The notes under the pieces are model-generated. The model was not told where the DNA came from and made no database searches. It saw nothing but the letters and a program-made list of their open reading frames with translations. Position numbers and translations under genes: made by a program. DNA of 64,000 bases from an uncultured Oscillospiraceae bacterium (GTDB taxonomy: Bacteria; Bacillota; Clostridia; Oscillospirales; Oscillospiraceae). Below, piece after piece: positions 8,995 to 18,598 of the stretch (position 1 is its first letter; every line of letters begins with the position of its first letter). Location of the stretch: the NCBI GenBank assembly GCA_947587485.1, contig CANPXZ010000001.1, positions 25,683 through 89,682 on the forward strand, read 5' to 3'.

Positions 8995-11106
8995 TCACAT
9001 GATCTCGATACCAACGTCTTCCTTCAGGTCCATCAGGTTGCTGTCTTTCTGGCCCTCGTCCTCAGGATCCTCCGCGCCGAGACCGTCAGCAGCGCTTTCG
9101 TCAGAACGCTCAGCGCTCGCGTCAGGATCGTCGGTAACTGCACCAGACAAAGTTGCACCATCATCTTCCTGTTCAGCCTTCTGAGGCGTAACCTCGCCGG
9201 CCTCCTCCTGATGGATCGTAGCGCCGTCAACAGCGCCCTTCGGGATCGGACTTGGGACACCGTCATGCTCAGCCAGCCTCTGGGCATAAATGTCCATGAC
9301 CTGGTTGAACTGATCCTCGGTCATGTTCTGGCAGAAATTGTACCCCTGGTTTACCAGAGACTGGGCCCGCTTGATGTCATCCACGCTGTAGCCAACCTCG
9401 GTCAGACGGTCAATGCGGTCCTGCCCGCTGCCATAACGGCCATCCCAGATATCCTGGGCCAGCTGTTTGCCGGTCTCGAAATCCAAAGTACTGTCAACCT
9501 TATCCATGTCGTCAGCCTCGGCCTGGGTGTCCTCTTCAGGTTCCAGTACGTCGTCCATGGAATACGCGTCACCGTCAATGACGTGCTGGACAGACTCGAA
9601 CAAAGCATCATGCATGTCGGGATGCTGACCATCAAAGAACGGGCTATTGCTGATCTCATCAGGCGTAAGGCCATCAGCAGCAGCCGTCTGAAGCTCATCC
9701 GCGGCATCGGCGATGCCGTTGACAAAATCATGTGCCTCTTTGAACACAGGATTGTGGTCCATATAATCGTCCTGGGCATCAGCCGGAAGATCATTGAAGA
9801 CCTCTTCCATATCCAGATACTTCTCGTAGCTCATACCGGCCCGGCCATCATCAAAATGGCGGATCGTCATATCCTCAACGACAGCATCGACCACTTCGTC
9901 AGAATCAAGCTGAAGCTGATCGATGACCGCCTGGACATCATCAGGGATTTCAAGTTCATCTTCGTCAGCAGGAGTCTCTTCATCCGGCGTGTCATCCGGA
10001 GACTCTTCCTCGTCAGGGGTCTCATCTTCGGGAGACTCTTCCTCATCCGGCTGTTCATCTTCATCTTCGACACTGGGCACATCATCGGCTTCAGCCGCGC
10101 CCAGCATCGGCCCGTTCTCTTCCTCCGCAAAGTCGGCATGCTGCTCAATCTCGCGAAGGACATTGACACCTTCATCAGTGCCAAACATGATGCCTTCCAT
10201 GTTGGTGGGATCAACGACCTTGCCAATCAAATCGGCATCGCCGCTCTCGAACGCCTCATACATGGCGTACATGGCGGCTGCGCCGCCGTCATGCATGACG
10301 GTCCAGGTGTTGTCGTCCAACTCATCGACCTTCGTCGTGGCAGCCTTCCACTGCTCATCAGAAATCAGGCCTTTCTGGCGGGCATCATCCAGCATCTGGG
10401 TCATGGCATTGAAGCCCTCGTTGGAGAAATAATCGGGACCAGTAGCATAGCCGGTCTGATACGCCGGGTCACTGTGGTACATGCTGGAAAAGTCATGTTC
10501 AGGATCATTTCCATGGCGCACCACAGCGTCCTTGTAGTAGTCGCCCACCTCGTTCACAACGTTGCGCAGGTCATGGTGCGACGCATCCATGTAATCACGG
10601 AACGTGCCGATGGCATTCTCGTCGCGGTCCATCTCGAACATGCGGACCGTCGCCTTGAACTCGCTGAAATCACCAGCCCGCACACTGTCCATGAAATCAT
10701 CGCTGAACAGGGTGTTCATGGTCTCCTGATACGTCGCCATGTCAATCTGGCCGGAGCGCAACGCCTCATTGACGCTCATGATGGCATAGCCATAGGCAGA
10801 AAATTCAGTATTGCCGAACTTGTCGGTGTTGGAGTTGAAGATCGACTTGTTGCCGAAATAATCGCTTTCGACATCGTTGCTGCCGACGTTCTCAAAGAAC
10901 TCGTTCAGGTTCTCCATCGCCTCCTCGCTCAGGTTCATGCCGGCCAGGAGATCCTTGTTGTCCAGCATCCACTGCGCCTCAGACCCGACGACGTCACGCC
11001 CCTTAGAGGACCAGCTGATAGGGGAATCGCCGATCTTGCGGTCGTCACCATACAGGGCTTCTTGCTGTTTGATGTAATCGTCAAAACTGTTATAATTCGC
11101 AGCCAT
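8995..11106 (-). CDS. large highly acidic protein with helical-hairpin-like repeats
   Basis: 703-aa ORF; repeats such as MTQMLDDARQKGLISDEQWKAA; long D/E-rich segment; strong promoter upstream. Confidence 0.8.
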   Translation of the reverse strand: MAANYNSFDDYIKQQEALYGDDRKIGDSPISWSSKGRDVVGSEAQWMLDNKDLLAGMNLSEEAMENLNEFFENVGSNDVESDYFGNKSIFNSNTDKFGNTEFSAYGYAIMSVNEALRSGQIDMATYQETMNTLFSDDFMDSVRAGDFSEFKATVRMFEMDRDENAIGTFRDYMDASHHDLRNVVNEVGDYYKDAVVRHGNDPEHDFSSMYHSDPAYQTGYATGPDYFSNEGFNAMTQMLDDARQKGLISDEQWKAATTKVDELDDNTWTVMHDGGAAAMYAMYEAFESGDADLIGKVVDPTNMEGIMFGTDEGVNVLREIEQHADFAEEENGPMLGAAEADDVPSVEDEDEQPDEEESPEDETPDEEESPDDTPDEETPADEDELEIPDDVQAVIDQLQLDSDEVVDAVVEDMTIRHFDDGRAGMSYEKYLDMEEVFNDLPADAQDDYMDHNPVFKEAHDFVNGIADAADELQTAAADGLTPDEISNSPFFDGQHPDMHDALFESVQHVIDGDAYSMDDVLEPEEDTQAEADDMDKVDSTLDFETGKQLAQDIWDGRYGSGQDRIDRLTEVGYSVDDIKRAQSLVNQGYNFCQNMTEDQFNQVMDIYAQRLAEHDGVPSPIPKGAVDGATIHQEEAGEVTPQKAEQEDDGATLSGAVTDDPDASAERSDESAADGLGAEDPEDEGQKDSNLMDLKEDVGIEIM

Positions 11107-11161
11107 GTTCGTATACTCCTTTGCTCGTAGGTTTTATTGCGCATTTCGCGCCCTTGTATAT

Positions 11162-11190
11162 AATATATACGTGGAAAAAAGATTTGTCAA
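11162..11190 (-). promoter_or_regulatory. putative promoter TTGACA-N17-TATATT with palindromic -10
   Basis: -35 at 11185..11190, -10 at 11162..11167 inside GTATATATTATATAC. Confidence 0.75.
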
Positions 11191-12038
11191 TACTCCGGCT
11201 CCGATTTTTCTTCAGTGCCGTTATCAAGATCCGCCGCCAGCCGGTTGAGCCTGGCCATGGGAGACGGTTTCCCCATGTTCTTCTCAAACCCGGCCTGGTA
11301 CTCGTCACGCCTAGCCTGGAACGGCTGACCCTCATAGACGCCGATGATCCGCACGTCCTTCAGCTCACAGCAACTCACCTGCGTCGTACCTTTCTTCGCG
11401 TCCATGTTCCAGAACTCGTGCATGTTCCCGACAGGGACGGACTCATACACGTTGGTCCGGATACCAGGCTTCGACCGGAACTCGACCTGGAGGTACCGCC
11501 CGGTATCGATCTGGCAGCGTTCGGACACCCCGTCCCGGGACGTCGCTTCGCGGAACGCCACGGCGCTCTCTGCCATATCGACACCAACGTCAGCCAATGC
11601 GACCCTCTCGTCCGTATCGGGATCCCAGGCAACCCCCGTGTCAACAGCCTCGACGGCAGCCTCGACATCCTCGACATCGTGGCCCTCCATCAGGTCCATG
11701 ATGCGTTCCCGGCCATTCCGGTCCATAGTCCAGAACGGGTTGTCATCATGCGTGATGAACTTCGGTTTCTCAGCCTCCCGTTTCGCCTGGTGATACCGGC
11801 CGGCATCAAAATCCTTTTGTGGCACCCAGGCAGCCTTCTGTTCCAGCTCCTGCTTGACAGCAGGCTCCTTCGGCGTCGGTGTGGCGCCGTATTTCCCAAG
11901 GACGTGCCGAAGGACGTCAGGGTGGTTTCCGAGCCGGTTCTCCAGGTCATATTTTTCCTGGTCCGACAGTGGGCGGTGGCCGTGTTCTTTCGTGTATTCG
12001 AAATCGTCGGCCTCAATACGGTCCTGTTTCTCTGACAT
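11187..12038 (-). CDS. hypothetical protein
   Basis: 283-aa ORF with AAAGGAGAGG upstream, tightly following the next gene. Confidence 0.7.
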   Translation of the reverse strand: MSEKQDRIEADDFEYTKEHGHRPLSDQEKYDLENRLGNHPDVLRHVLGKYGATPTPKEPAVKQELEQKAAWVPQKDFDAGRYHQAKREAEKPKFITHDDNPFWTMDRNGRERIMDLMEGHDVEDVEAAVEAVDTGVAWDPDTDERVALADVGVDMAESAVAFREATSRDGVSERCQIDTGRYLQVEFRSKPGIRTNVYESVPVGNMHEFWNMDAKKGTTQVSCCELKDVRIIGVYEGQPFQARRDEYQAGFEKNMGKPSPMARLNRLAADLDNGTEEKSEPEY

Positions 12039-12056
12039 GGTATTCCTCTCCTTTCT

Positions 12057-13076
12057 TTACGGTCCATCGGGGCCGGTGATCTCGCGCTGGGCAGACGGGC
12101 CGTCCATTGCCTCGATCTGGCGCTGCAGCTTCGCCATTGCCGGCGACGGCTGCGGTGGCTGTCCGGGCTGCGGCCGCTGGATCTCCTGCGACGGGATGTA
12201 CTCATACGTCTCGACATATCCCGCCAGGCCGGTCGCCAGAGACATCTCATCCAGAAAGTCGTGTGCCTCGAACGATTCGTGCTTGACGTACATAGGGTCT
12301 GTGAATTGCGGACCCGGGTCGTCCGGAACGTCAGACAAAGCCCTGTCGCCTGGGTTCGGCCCATCCATGCCCATCTCCGGCGTTTCCTCATCATCTTCCA
12401 GGTCGATCACAGGGACGCCAGCCTGCGGTTCCGGGCCCATGTACGGCACCCTGCTACCAACGGACGGTGCGTCAGGTTCATCCTCGTTCTCAAGCTCGTC
12501 CTGGCCTTCAGGACTGCCATACTCGTCACGTACGGCCTCGATCCCGGCAGCGGCATACAAAGCCGCCCCGACCCCGTCTGAGGCCGCCTCAGAGCCCTCA
12601 GGACGCCCGTATTCATCATCCTGGACACCGGTGCCGTCTGGTCCGGAAACGCCATCTTGGGCCGTCTCAGGGGCCGTCAGCGTGTCCTCACGCCGCAGCA
12701 TGGCGATGGGCGGGTTCCCATACTCGTCCGCTTCAGGCCCGGCATAAGCCCAGCCATCATCCACGGGCGCTCCGAGATCCGAATTTTCAGGCACGTTGTC
12801 ATACTCGTCGCCGTAATCGTCGGCCGGGGCTGGGTTCACCCATCCGGGCGTCCCGTATTCGCCGTCCAACAGGTCCGTGCCGTAATTGTCCGCCCCGTCC
12901 AGGAGCTCCGGGTCATCCCAGGTCAGCTCGTCCAACCGGGACAGGTACTCCTCGTCGGTCAAGTCATCCGCTTCATTTTGCAAAGCAAGGAAAGCCCGGT
13001 AACGCTCCATGCGCTCCAGGCTTTCCTCGGTATCCGCAAACGCCAGGCCGGCGTTCTGCTGTTCATATGCTGCCAT
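12057..13076 (-). CDS. hypothetical acidic protein
   Basis: ORF; start MAAYEQQNAG downstream of GGGAGG and promoter. Confidence 0.7.
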   Translation of the reverse strand: MAAYEQQNAGLAFADTEESLERMERYRAFLALQNEADDLTDEEYLSRLDELTWDDPELLDGADNYGTDLLDGEYGTPGWVNPAPADDYGDEYDNVPENSDLGAPVDDGWAYAGPEADEYGNPPIAMLRREDTLTAPETAQDGVSGPDGTGVQDDEYGRPEGSEAASDGVGAALYAAAGIEAVRDEYGSPEGQDELENEDEPDAPSVGSRVPYMGPEPQAGVPVIDLEDDEETPEMGMDGPNPGDRALSDVPDDPGPQFTDPMYVKHESFEAHDFLDEMSLATGLAGYVETYEYIPSQEIQRPQPGQPPQPSPAMAKLQRQIEAMDGPSAQREITGPDGP

Positions 13077-13110
13077 AGGTCCGCCTCCCTTTCCGGGTAT
13101 TCGTGTATAT

Positions 13111-13139
13111 ATTATATACGCTTTGGGCGGCGGATGCAA
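13111..13139 (-). promoter_or_regulatory. putative promoter TTGCAT-N17-TATAAT with palindromic -10
   Basis: -35 at 13134..13139, -10 at 13111..13116 inside GTATATAATATATAC. Confidence 0.75.
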
Positions 13140-13151
13140 GGCCCTTTTTAT

Positions 13152-13760
13152 TTATTCTTTGTTGTCGCCCTCGACAGCCTCTTTGATCTGGGCGGCCACG
13201 ATGCCGGCATATTCCATGATCTCGCCGGCAAACTGCTGGTCGAAGTCGTAACGGCGGATCAGGTAGGGGAACTCCATGACGACACGCTTGATGTCCCGGA
13301 TCGCCTTGGTGCTCAGGCAGTACAGGTCGAACTCGTTCCGGCCCTCGGCCGTGCCGTACCAGTTGCTCAGGGACTCAATCTTCATGTAACTGGTGTTCAT
13401 CATGCCCTTCAGGTCTTCCATGTCGGCAGTATAGTCGACGCCGGGCAGCCCAAAGCGCTTGACGGCCATGGATTCATGCCAGTATTTTCCCCGCTCCGAG
13501 CGCTTGGCCTCCTCGTCCAGGGCGTTGGTCAGGAACCGGCGGAACGGGTTGGAGGACAGCATGCCCACCAGGATCTCGGCGGCGAACTGGGCGTAGAACG
13601 TGGCGGTCATGTACGAAAAGGTCATCCCGCCACCGAACACGTTGGCGAAGCAGGCGTCGTACATCTTCATGTCCTCGTCGTCGAACACGAACATGTTCTT
13701 GAAGAGTTTGTTGATCTGGTCCCTCACGTCGTCGAGGGATTTCTTGTCAATGTTAGGCAT
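13152..13760 (-). CDS. hypothetical protein
   Basis: 202-aa ORF with RBS, operon-like spacing. Confidence 0.7.
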   Translation of the reverse strand: MPNIDKKSLDDVRDQINKLFKNMFVFDDEDMKMYDACFANVFGGGMTFSYMTATFYAQFAAEILVGMLSSNPFRRFLTNALDEEAKRSERGKYWHESMAVKRFGLPGVDYTADMEDLKGMMNTSYMKIESLSNWYGTAEGRNEFDLYCLSTKAIRDIKRVVMEFPYLIRRYDFDQQFAGEIMEYAGIVAAQIKEAVEGDNKE

Positions 13761-13778
13761 AGTCTAAGTACGCTCCTT

Positions 13779-14441
13779 TCATGATTCTTCGCCGAGCTGC
13801 TTCTTCACGCTCTCGACGACAAGGCGGACATATTTATCAAACACGCCGTTCCGGTTCATGGCGTTGGCCACGTACACGATCGCGTGTATGATGTTCAGGA
13901 ACCCCGGGCCCTTGTCCCGGTCATATGGCACATCGTCCAAAAGTGCCTGGTAGGCGTCGGACATCCCGGCATTGACGAAATTCGTCCATGCGGCCTGGGT
14001 GCCGTTGAGGACAAGGCCCTCATAGCTGCCGCGGTATGCCGAGAAATCGACCTTGAAGGATTTGATCCCGGTCAGGTCCTCGTCCGCCACGGGAAGCGTC
14101 ATGTCATCGCGGAAATCGCTGTACTGCACGTCATCCACCTGCATCAGCGCCTTCTCGATCATGATCGCGTCGTCAAAGCAGGCCCGAAAATCCGCGTTGA
14201 CCAGCAGGCAGACGTTGATCCAAAAACTGTTGTTCAAAAGGTATTTCAGCGTCCTCGTTGTGATCATGGACGTCCCGATGTTGTACACCTTCTGCTGTTC
14301 CGACAGGGTCAGCTCCATGTCCTCCAGGCGGGTCAGGTCGTACACCTGCTTCCCGCTGCTCCCCGGCGGGTACATTTTCTGATAAAACTTCTCCACGGCC
14401 TCCTGCACGAGGGGGTGGAGGCATTCGATACCGGTCGTCAC
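13779..14441 (-). CDS. hypothetical protein
   Basis: 220-aa ORF overlapping the upstream HU-like gene by 4 nt. Confidence 0.7.
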   Translation of the reverse strand: MTTGIECLHPLVQEAVEKFYQKMYPPGSSGKQVYDLTRLEDMELTLSEQQKVYNIGTSMITTRTLKYLLNNSFWINVCLLVNADFRACFDDAIMIEKALMQVDDVQYSDFRDDMTLPVADEDLTGIKSFKVDFSAYRGSYEGLVLNGTQAAWTNFVNAGMSDAYQALLDDVPYDRDKGPGFLNIIHAIVYVANAMNRNGVFDKYVRLVVESVKKQLGEES

Positions 14442-14746
14442 TGGGTATCCCCTCCTTTCTCACCGGCGTTATAGGCGGCCAGCAGCGCCCGGCTCATCTC
14501 GAACTGGAGACGGTTCCGCGCCGGGACGTTGACCTTGGCGCCGGTATAGGTGTTCATGCAGACGCGTGGGGCGGTGACCTTCATCCGGAACTTGCCGAAC
14601 CCTTTGATGTTCACGTCCTCGCCCTTCTCGACATGCTTCAGGATCGCGTCGAACACGAATTCCGTATATGCCTTGGCGGACTGGAAAGAGATCCCCATCT
14701 CGTTCGACAGCTCGTTGATGATGTCACTGGTATTGACTTTATTCAA
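14438..14746 (-). CDS. HU/IHF-like DNA-binding protein
   Basis: MNKVNTSDIINELSNEMGISFQSAKAYTEFVFDAILKHVEKGEDVNIKGFGKFRMKVTAPRVCMNTYTGAKVNVPARNRLQFEMSRAL matches the HU fold (GFGKF; R-x-G-x-N-x-x-T-x-x arm replaced by RVCMNTYTG). TTG start with GGAGGG. Confidence 0.85.
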   Translation of the reverse strand: MNKVNTSDIINELSNEMGISFQSAKAYTEFVFDAILKHVEKGEDVNIKGFGKFRMKVTAPRVCMNTYTGAKVNVPARNRLQFEMSRALLAAYNAGEKGGDTQ

Positions 14747-14781
14747 GGCCTGTTCCCTCCGTTCTTCTTTACTTGCAACCC

Positions 14782-14810
14782 ATTATACTGCACTTTTTTG
14801 AAAAAAGCAA
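14782..14810 (-). promoter_or_regulatory. putative promoter TTGCTT-N17-TATAAT
   Basis: -35 at 14805..14810, -10 at 14782..14787; TTTATATAAA box at 14815..14824. Confidence 0.7.
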
Positions 14811-14829
14811 CAACTTTATATAAAAATAT

Positions 14830-15078
14830 TCAAGAATGTTCCTGTTTGTTTAACAGGCGCCTATGGAGGGAACGCATGTTCTCCAGGTTCATGATCCCGG
14901 TCTCCTGGCTGCCATGGTTGACACCGGGTTCCGCGCCGTCAGCCAGGGTGATCAGCAGGATGGTCATGTACCGGCCACAGGGCCGGACATCGTCGTGTTC
15001 GTCGAACACCTTGTCATACTGGTCCATGAACTGGTGGCCGACGATCTCCTGCACCATCGGGGAAGTCTCTTCAGGCAT
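14830..15078 (-). CDS. hypothetical small protein
   Basis: ORF MPEETSPMVQEIVG..., overlapping the end of the next gene. Confidence 0.55.
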   Translation of the reverse strand: MPEETSPMVQEIVGHQFMDQYDKVFDEHDDVRPCGRYMTILLITLADGAEPGVNHGSQETGIMNLENMRSLHRRLLNKQEHS

Positions 15079-15694
15079 TTGTCTCACCGCCCTTCCCAAG
15101 CTCCATGGCATCCTTATAGACACGGGCCGCCACATCCGTGATGTCCCGGTGCCCGTCCAGGATCGCCGCCGTCAGCTCCCGCCCGGGGGCCGGCATATGA
15201 CGCAGGTTATACTTGATATCCTTGGCCAGGGAGTCCTTGTTCACGCCGGCTTTGATCCGGTAGAAAAACGCCTCCCCCTTCGCAAGGTTGAACCCGATGT
15301 CGAGCCGCACGCAATAGTTCTGTACGTCCTGCTCCCGCACGACGCCGTCGGCGTCCTCGGTCTTGACACGGGTCACATACATGTTTTTTGCGGCTTTGCG
15401 GATAGCTTCCATCATCTCCGGGGAAATATAGTCGTAATGGGTGTACTGCACATGCCCATTCCCCTCGGAGTCGTAGAACCACTGTTTCTTGTTCGTAATA
15501 TAAGGCATCGCGTCAGCCAGCCCAGCCAGCGCGTCATCTATGGCAACGCCGTCCTGCAGCCTCTGCACCACGACCCTGTACCGCACAGGGTTCCCGTTCT
15601 CATCCAGGGACTCGTCATATACGCTGACAAGGCACTCGACCTTCACGGTGCTCTTCTGGCATTCCAGCTTCGCCCTCTTTCCAAAATTGGCCAT
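15071..15694 (-). CDS. hypothetical protein
   Basis: 207-aa ORF in operon-like arrangement. Confidence 0.65.
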   Translation of the reverse strand: MANFGKRAKLECQKSTVKVECLVSVYDESLDENGNPVRYRVVVQRLQDGVAIDDALAGLADAMPYITNKKQWFYDSEGNGHVQYTHYDYISPEMMEAIRKAAKNMYVTRVKTEDADGVVREQDVQNYCVRLDIGFNLAKGEAFFYRIKAGVNKDSLAKDIKYNLRHMPAPGRELTAAILDGHRDITDVAARVYKDAMELGKGGETNA

Positions 15695-15700
15695 AATTCA

Positions 15701-16135
15701 TCATCCTCCCGCGTAATGGAGTATAGTTTCGCGTACCCGCATAGCGATGATGACGTCAAGCGGGCCGACGTGGATCTTGTCCGTTACGGGGCCGTTCTCA
15801 GTCATGCGCCGGGTGGACAGCACCCGGTCGTTCTTGTCATCATTCCATGTCACGTCCCACACGTCGCTCATCATCGGGGACACGGCTGTCCCGTTCCGGG
15901 TGATGACGACGCCGTCGTCATAGACAAGCAGCTGGCACTGCTTGGAGAAGGAAAACGTCCGGTACGGCAGTTCCATCTCTTCCAGCTCGCTGATGTCGTC
16001 TGCATACTTATGGTTCATCGAGATCATGATGGACAAAATGCTGAAAAACAAAAGCATGGACAGCAAAATCTGCAACGCATAACCCCGGATCGCCGAATCG
16101 GACATGATCTGCCACAGGTACGAAAGTTCCATCAT
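15701..16135 (-). CDS. membrane-anchored hypothetical protein
   Basis: N-terminal TM (YALQILLSMLLFFSILSIMISM); overlaps the upstream RHH gene by 4 nt. Confidence 0.65.
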   Translation of the reverse strand: MMELSYLWQIMSDSAIRGYALQILLSMLLFFSILSIMISMNHKYADDISELEEMELPYRTFSFSKQCQLLVYDDGVVITRNGTAVSPMMSDVWDVTWNDDKNDRVLSTRRMTENGPVTDKIHVGPLDVIIAMRVRETILHYAGG

Positions 16136-16317
16136 TCCTTCACAGCCTCCGGCGACGCATCCTGGGTATTCTTCGCTGCCGCATTGCAGTAGGCCAGGAT
16201 GGCACGGCGGATGGCCATGGTCTTGGTCTGGCCCGTACGGGCGCAGTGTTCGGTCAGCATGTCATACACGCTCTTTTCAATGCAGCAGTGTATGATCGCC
16301 TTACGGTTGTCAGCCAT
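16132..16317 (-). CDS. ribbon-helix-helix-like small protein
   Basis: MADNRKAIIHCCIEKSVYDMLTEHCARTGQTKTMAIRRAILAYC; RHH-like and similar to 43380..43586. Confidence 0.65.
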   Translation of the reverse strand: MADNRKAIIHCCIEKSVYDMLTEHCARTGQTKTMAIRRAILAYCNAAAKNTQDASPEAVKE

Positions 16318-16390
16318 TTTCCCTCAGCTCCTTTCATGGAGGCCCGGCCCCATATTTCGGAGATACAAGGCCGGGCTCATTTTCAGTTCC

Positions 16391-17455
16391 TCAGATCTCG
16401 GTCCGGTTCTGGCGCTGCATCATCTGGCCCGCCGTGTTGGACTGGACGCGGTGGCCCTGGGTTAGGACCTTCTCGGTGATACCGCTGGACCCGACAGGGT
16501 TCGGGTGTTCAACGTGGGGCGGCTGGACAGGCTTTTTCGGGGTAGACGCCGTCGCGTTGGTCGCGCCATGGATGTCCAGGCTCTCGCCGGTCAGGCCAAG
16601 CGTCGCCACGTCAGCCAGATCCGTGGGGAAGAAAATCTTGGTCGCATTGCCGTCAGCCACGTCCTTCAGGGCCTGCAGCGCCTTCAGGCGCAGGATGTCG
16701 TCGTTGAGCTGGGATGCCGCCAACATATTGATGCCCTGGGCCTCGGCCTCGTAAACGATCCGGATGGACTCCGCCTGGCCTTTTGCCAAAGCGATGGCCG
16801 CCTCGGACTCGGCTTCGGCCGCCAGGATCTTGGCCTGCTTATCGCCTTCGGCGTGGGTGATGCTGGCCTGCTTATAGCCCTCGGCCTCCAGGACCGCCTG
16901 GCGTTTCTCACGCTCAGCCGTCATCTGCTTCTGCATGATCTCCAGGATGTCGGCAGGCGGCTGGATATTCTTGACCTCGGCGCGGGTGATCTTGATGCCC
17001 CAGGGATCGGTCGCCTTGTCCAGGGACTCCAGCATCTGGGCATTGATCGTCTCACGGCTGGTCAGGGTCTGGTCAAACTCCAGGGCGCCGACAATGGCAC
17101 GGAGCGTGGTTGCGGACAGGTTCTCGACGCTCTGGATCGGGTTCTGGGCGCCGTACACGAACAGTTTCGGGTCAACGACCTTCATGAACACGACGGAATC
17201 GATGCGCACGGCCACGTTATCCTTGGTGATGACGGGCTGGGGCGGAAAATCGAGCGCAACCTCTTTCACGGTCACCTTGCCGCCAGGGGCGACATGGTCG
17301 ATAAAGGGCACGATGAAGTTGATGCCGGCGTCACAGGTCTTGTAGTACCGGCCAAGGCGCTCAATCACGTACACATAGGTCTGCGGGACGATCTTCACGC
17401 AGCAGGCCACCAGGATCAACGCCACGATGAGCAGGATCACGATAAATGCTACCAT
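16391..17455 (-). CDS. SPFH/band-7 (stomatin/QmcA-like) membrane protein
   Basis: N-terminal TM; VPQTYVYVIERLGRYYKTCDAGINFIVPFID...; EAEGYKQASITHAEGDKQAKILAAEAESEAAIALAKGQAESI. Confidence 0.93.
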   Translation of the reverse strand: MVAFIVILLIVALILVACCVKIVPQTYVYVIERLGRYYKTCDAGINFIVPFIDHVAPGGKVTVKEVALDFPPQPVITKDNVAVRIDSVVFMKVVDPKLFVYGAQNPIQSVENLSATTLRAIVGALEFDQTLTSRETINAQMLESLDKATDPWGIKITRAEVKNIQPPADILEIMQKQMTAEREKRQAVLEAEGYKQASITHAEGDKQAKILAAEAESEAAIALAKGQAESIRIVYEAEAQGINMLAASQLNDDILRLKALQALKDVADGNATKIFFPTDLADVATLGLTGESLDIHGATNATASTPKKPVQPPHVEHPNPVGSSGITEKVLTQGHRVQSNTAGQMMQRQNRTEI

Positions 17456-17476
17456 CTTTTCTTACCTCACTTTCAA

Positions 17477-18544
17477 TCAGTTTTCAGTGCCGGAATTGCC
17501 GGCCGTTTCAGTATCGGTTTCAGTATCCGCAGTCTCGTTTGTCGCCGGGGCCTCAGGTGTCTCCTCGTCCTGCAGGATCTCATTGGGATTGTTGACCGCG
17601 GACTGGACCGTCTTGGTCATCGCCTCGTCATCCGCGCAGTACAGGAAACACTGGTTCACGAAACCAACGGGGATCACGTCGTCCATCATCATATGGCAGC
17701 GGGAGATGTCATGCCGGATGCTGGAATCCATATTAGCCGCATAGTCCTCAGCGTCAGTCCAGTAACCGGGCGCAGAGATCGCCACCGTATAGAACATGTC
17801 ATGGCCAGTCAGGTCATAATAGAGCATCACGGCGAGCATACCATCAAGCAGCTGGCTATGGTCAATCCCATAGGCGTCATGCAGCTTCTGCAGGCAGGCC
17901 TTATGCGTCTCATCATCCATGCCGGACATGTCTGCATGCAGGTAGTAGACACAGACCGTATAGTTTTCCAGGTCAGCGCGTTCGGAATATGCCTCGCGCA
18001 GCGCCTCGTCCGTCTCGAAATCAGAACCAAGGCAGGCCGCCAGCTCACCGGTTTCAGGGTCATACTGGTCAACGCCGAAATCCGCCGCCAGCATCTTCAG
18101 GACGGCAAAACCGTCGTAACGGGTGCGGGCCAGGTCAGAGATCTTGTACTGGTGCTCGCCCAGCTGTACGTAATTGATCCGGTCATAGACACGCACCAGG
18201 GGCAGCCCCTCGCCGGCATCGGGATCCGTGCCGCAGGACAGCATGTTCGCCGCGAACATCGTGGCAAAACCGGAGCCGTTGTAATACACGTTCTCGTCCT
18301 GCTTGCCGAGCACGACCTGCGCGCTTTCGTCCAAATAGTATTTCTGTTCCTCGGGCATCTCGCCCAGATCAGCGGTATTGTCGACAAAGCCGTCCGGCAT
18401 CGTCGGCTCTTCCGTCTCGGTCTGTACAGGCTCGCCGGGCTCCGTCGCATCCGGGTCGTCCTTGCCGCATGCCGCCAGGAGCGACATGGACATCGTCAGC
18501 ACAAGCAGCAGGGCAGCGACCCTCTTGAGATGTTTCTGTTTCAT
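17477..18544 (-). CDS. lipoprotein, unknown function
   Basis: Signal MKQKHLKRVAALLLVLTMSMSLLAACGKDD. Confidence 0.75.
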   Translation of the reverse strand: MKQKHLKRVAALLLVLTMSMSLLAACGKDDPDATEPGEPVQTETEEPTMPDGFVDNTADLGEMPEEQKYYLDESAQVVLGKQDENVYYNGSGFATMFAANMLSCGTDPDAGEGLPLVRVYDRINYVQLGEHQYKISDLARTRYDGFAVLKMLAADFGVDQYDPETGELAACLGSDFETDEALREAYSERADLENYTVCVYYLHADMSGMDDETHKACLQKLHDAYGIDHSQLLDGMLAVMLYYDLTGHDMFYTVAISAPGYWTDAEDYAANMDSSIRHDISRCHMMMDDVIPVGFVNQCFLYCADDEAMTKTVQSAVNNPNEILQDEETPEAPATNETADTETDTETAGNSGTEN

Positions 18545-18598
18545 TGGATCAAATTTCTCCTTTCATGATAGGCATGGTTTATCGTTCCGGCAAGCGGC

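Noticed and set aside
8239-11130. 963-aa plus-strand ORF
   Set aside because: Antisense shadow of the acidic 703-aa protein and neighbours.
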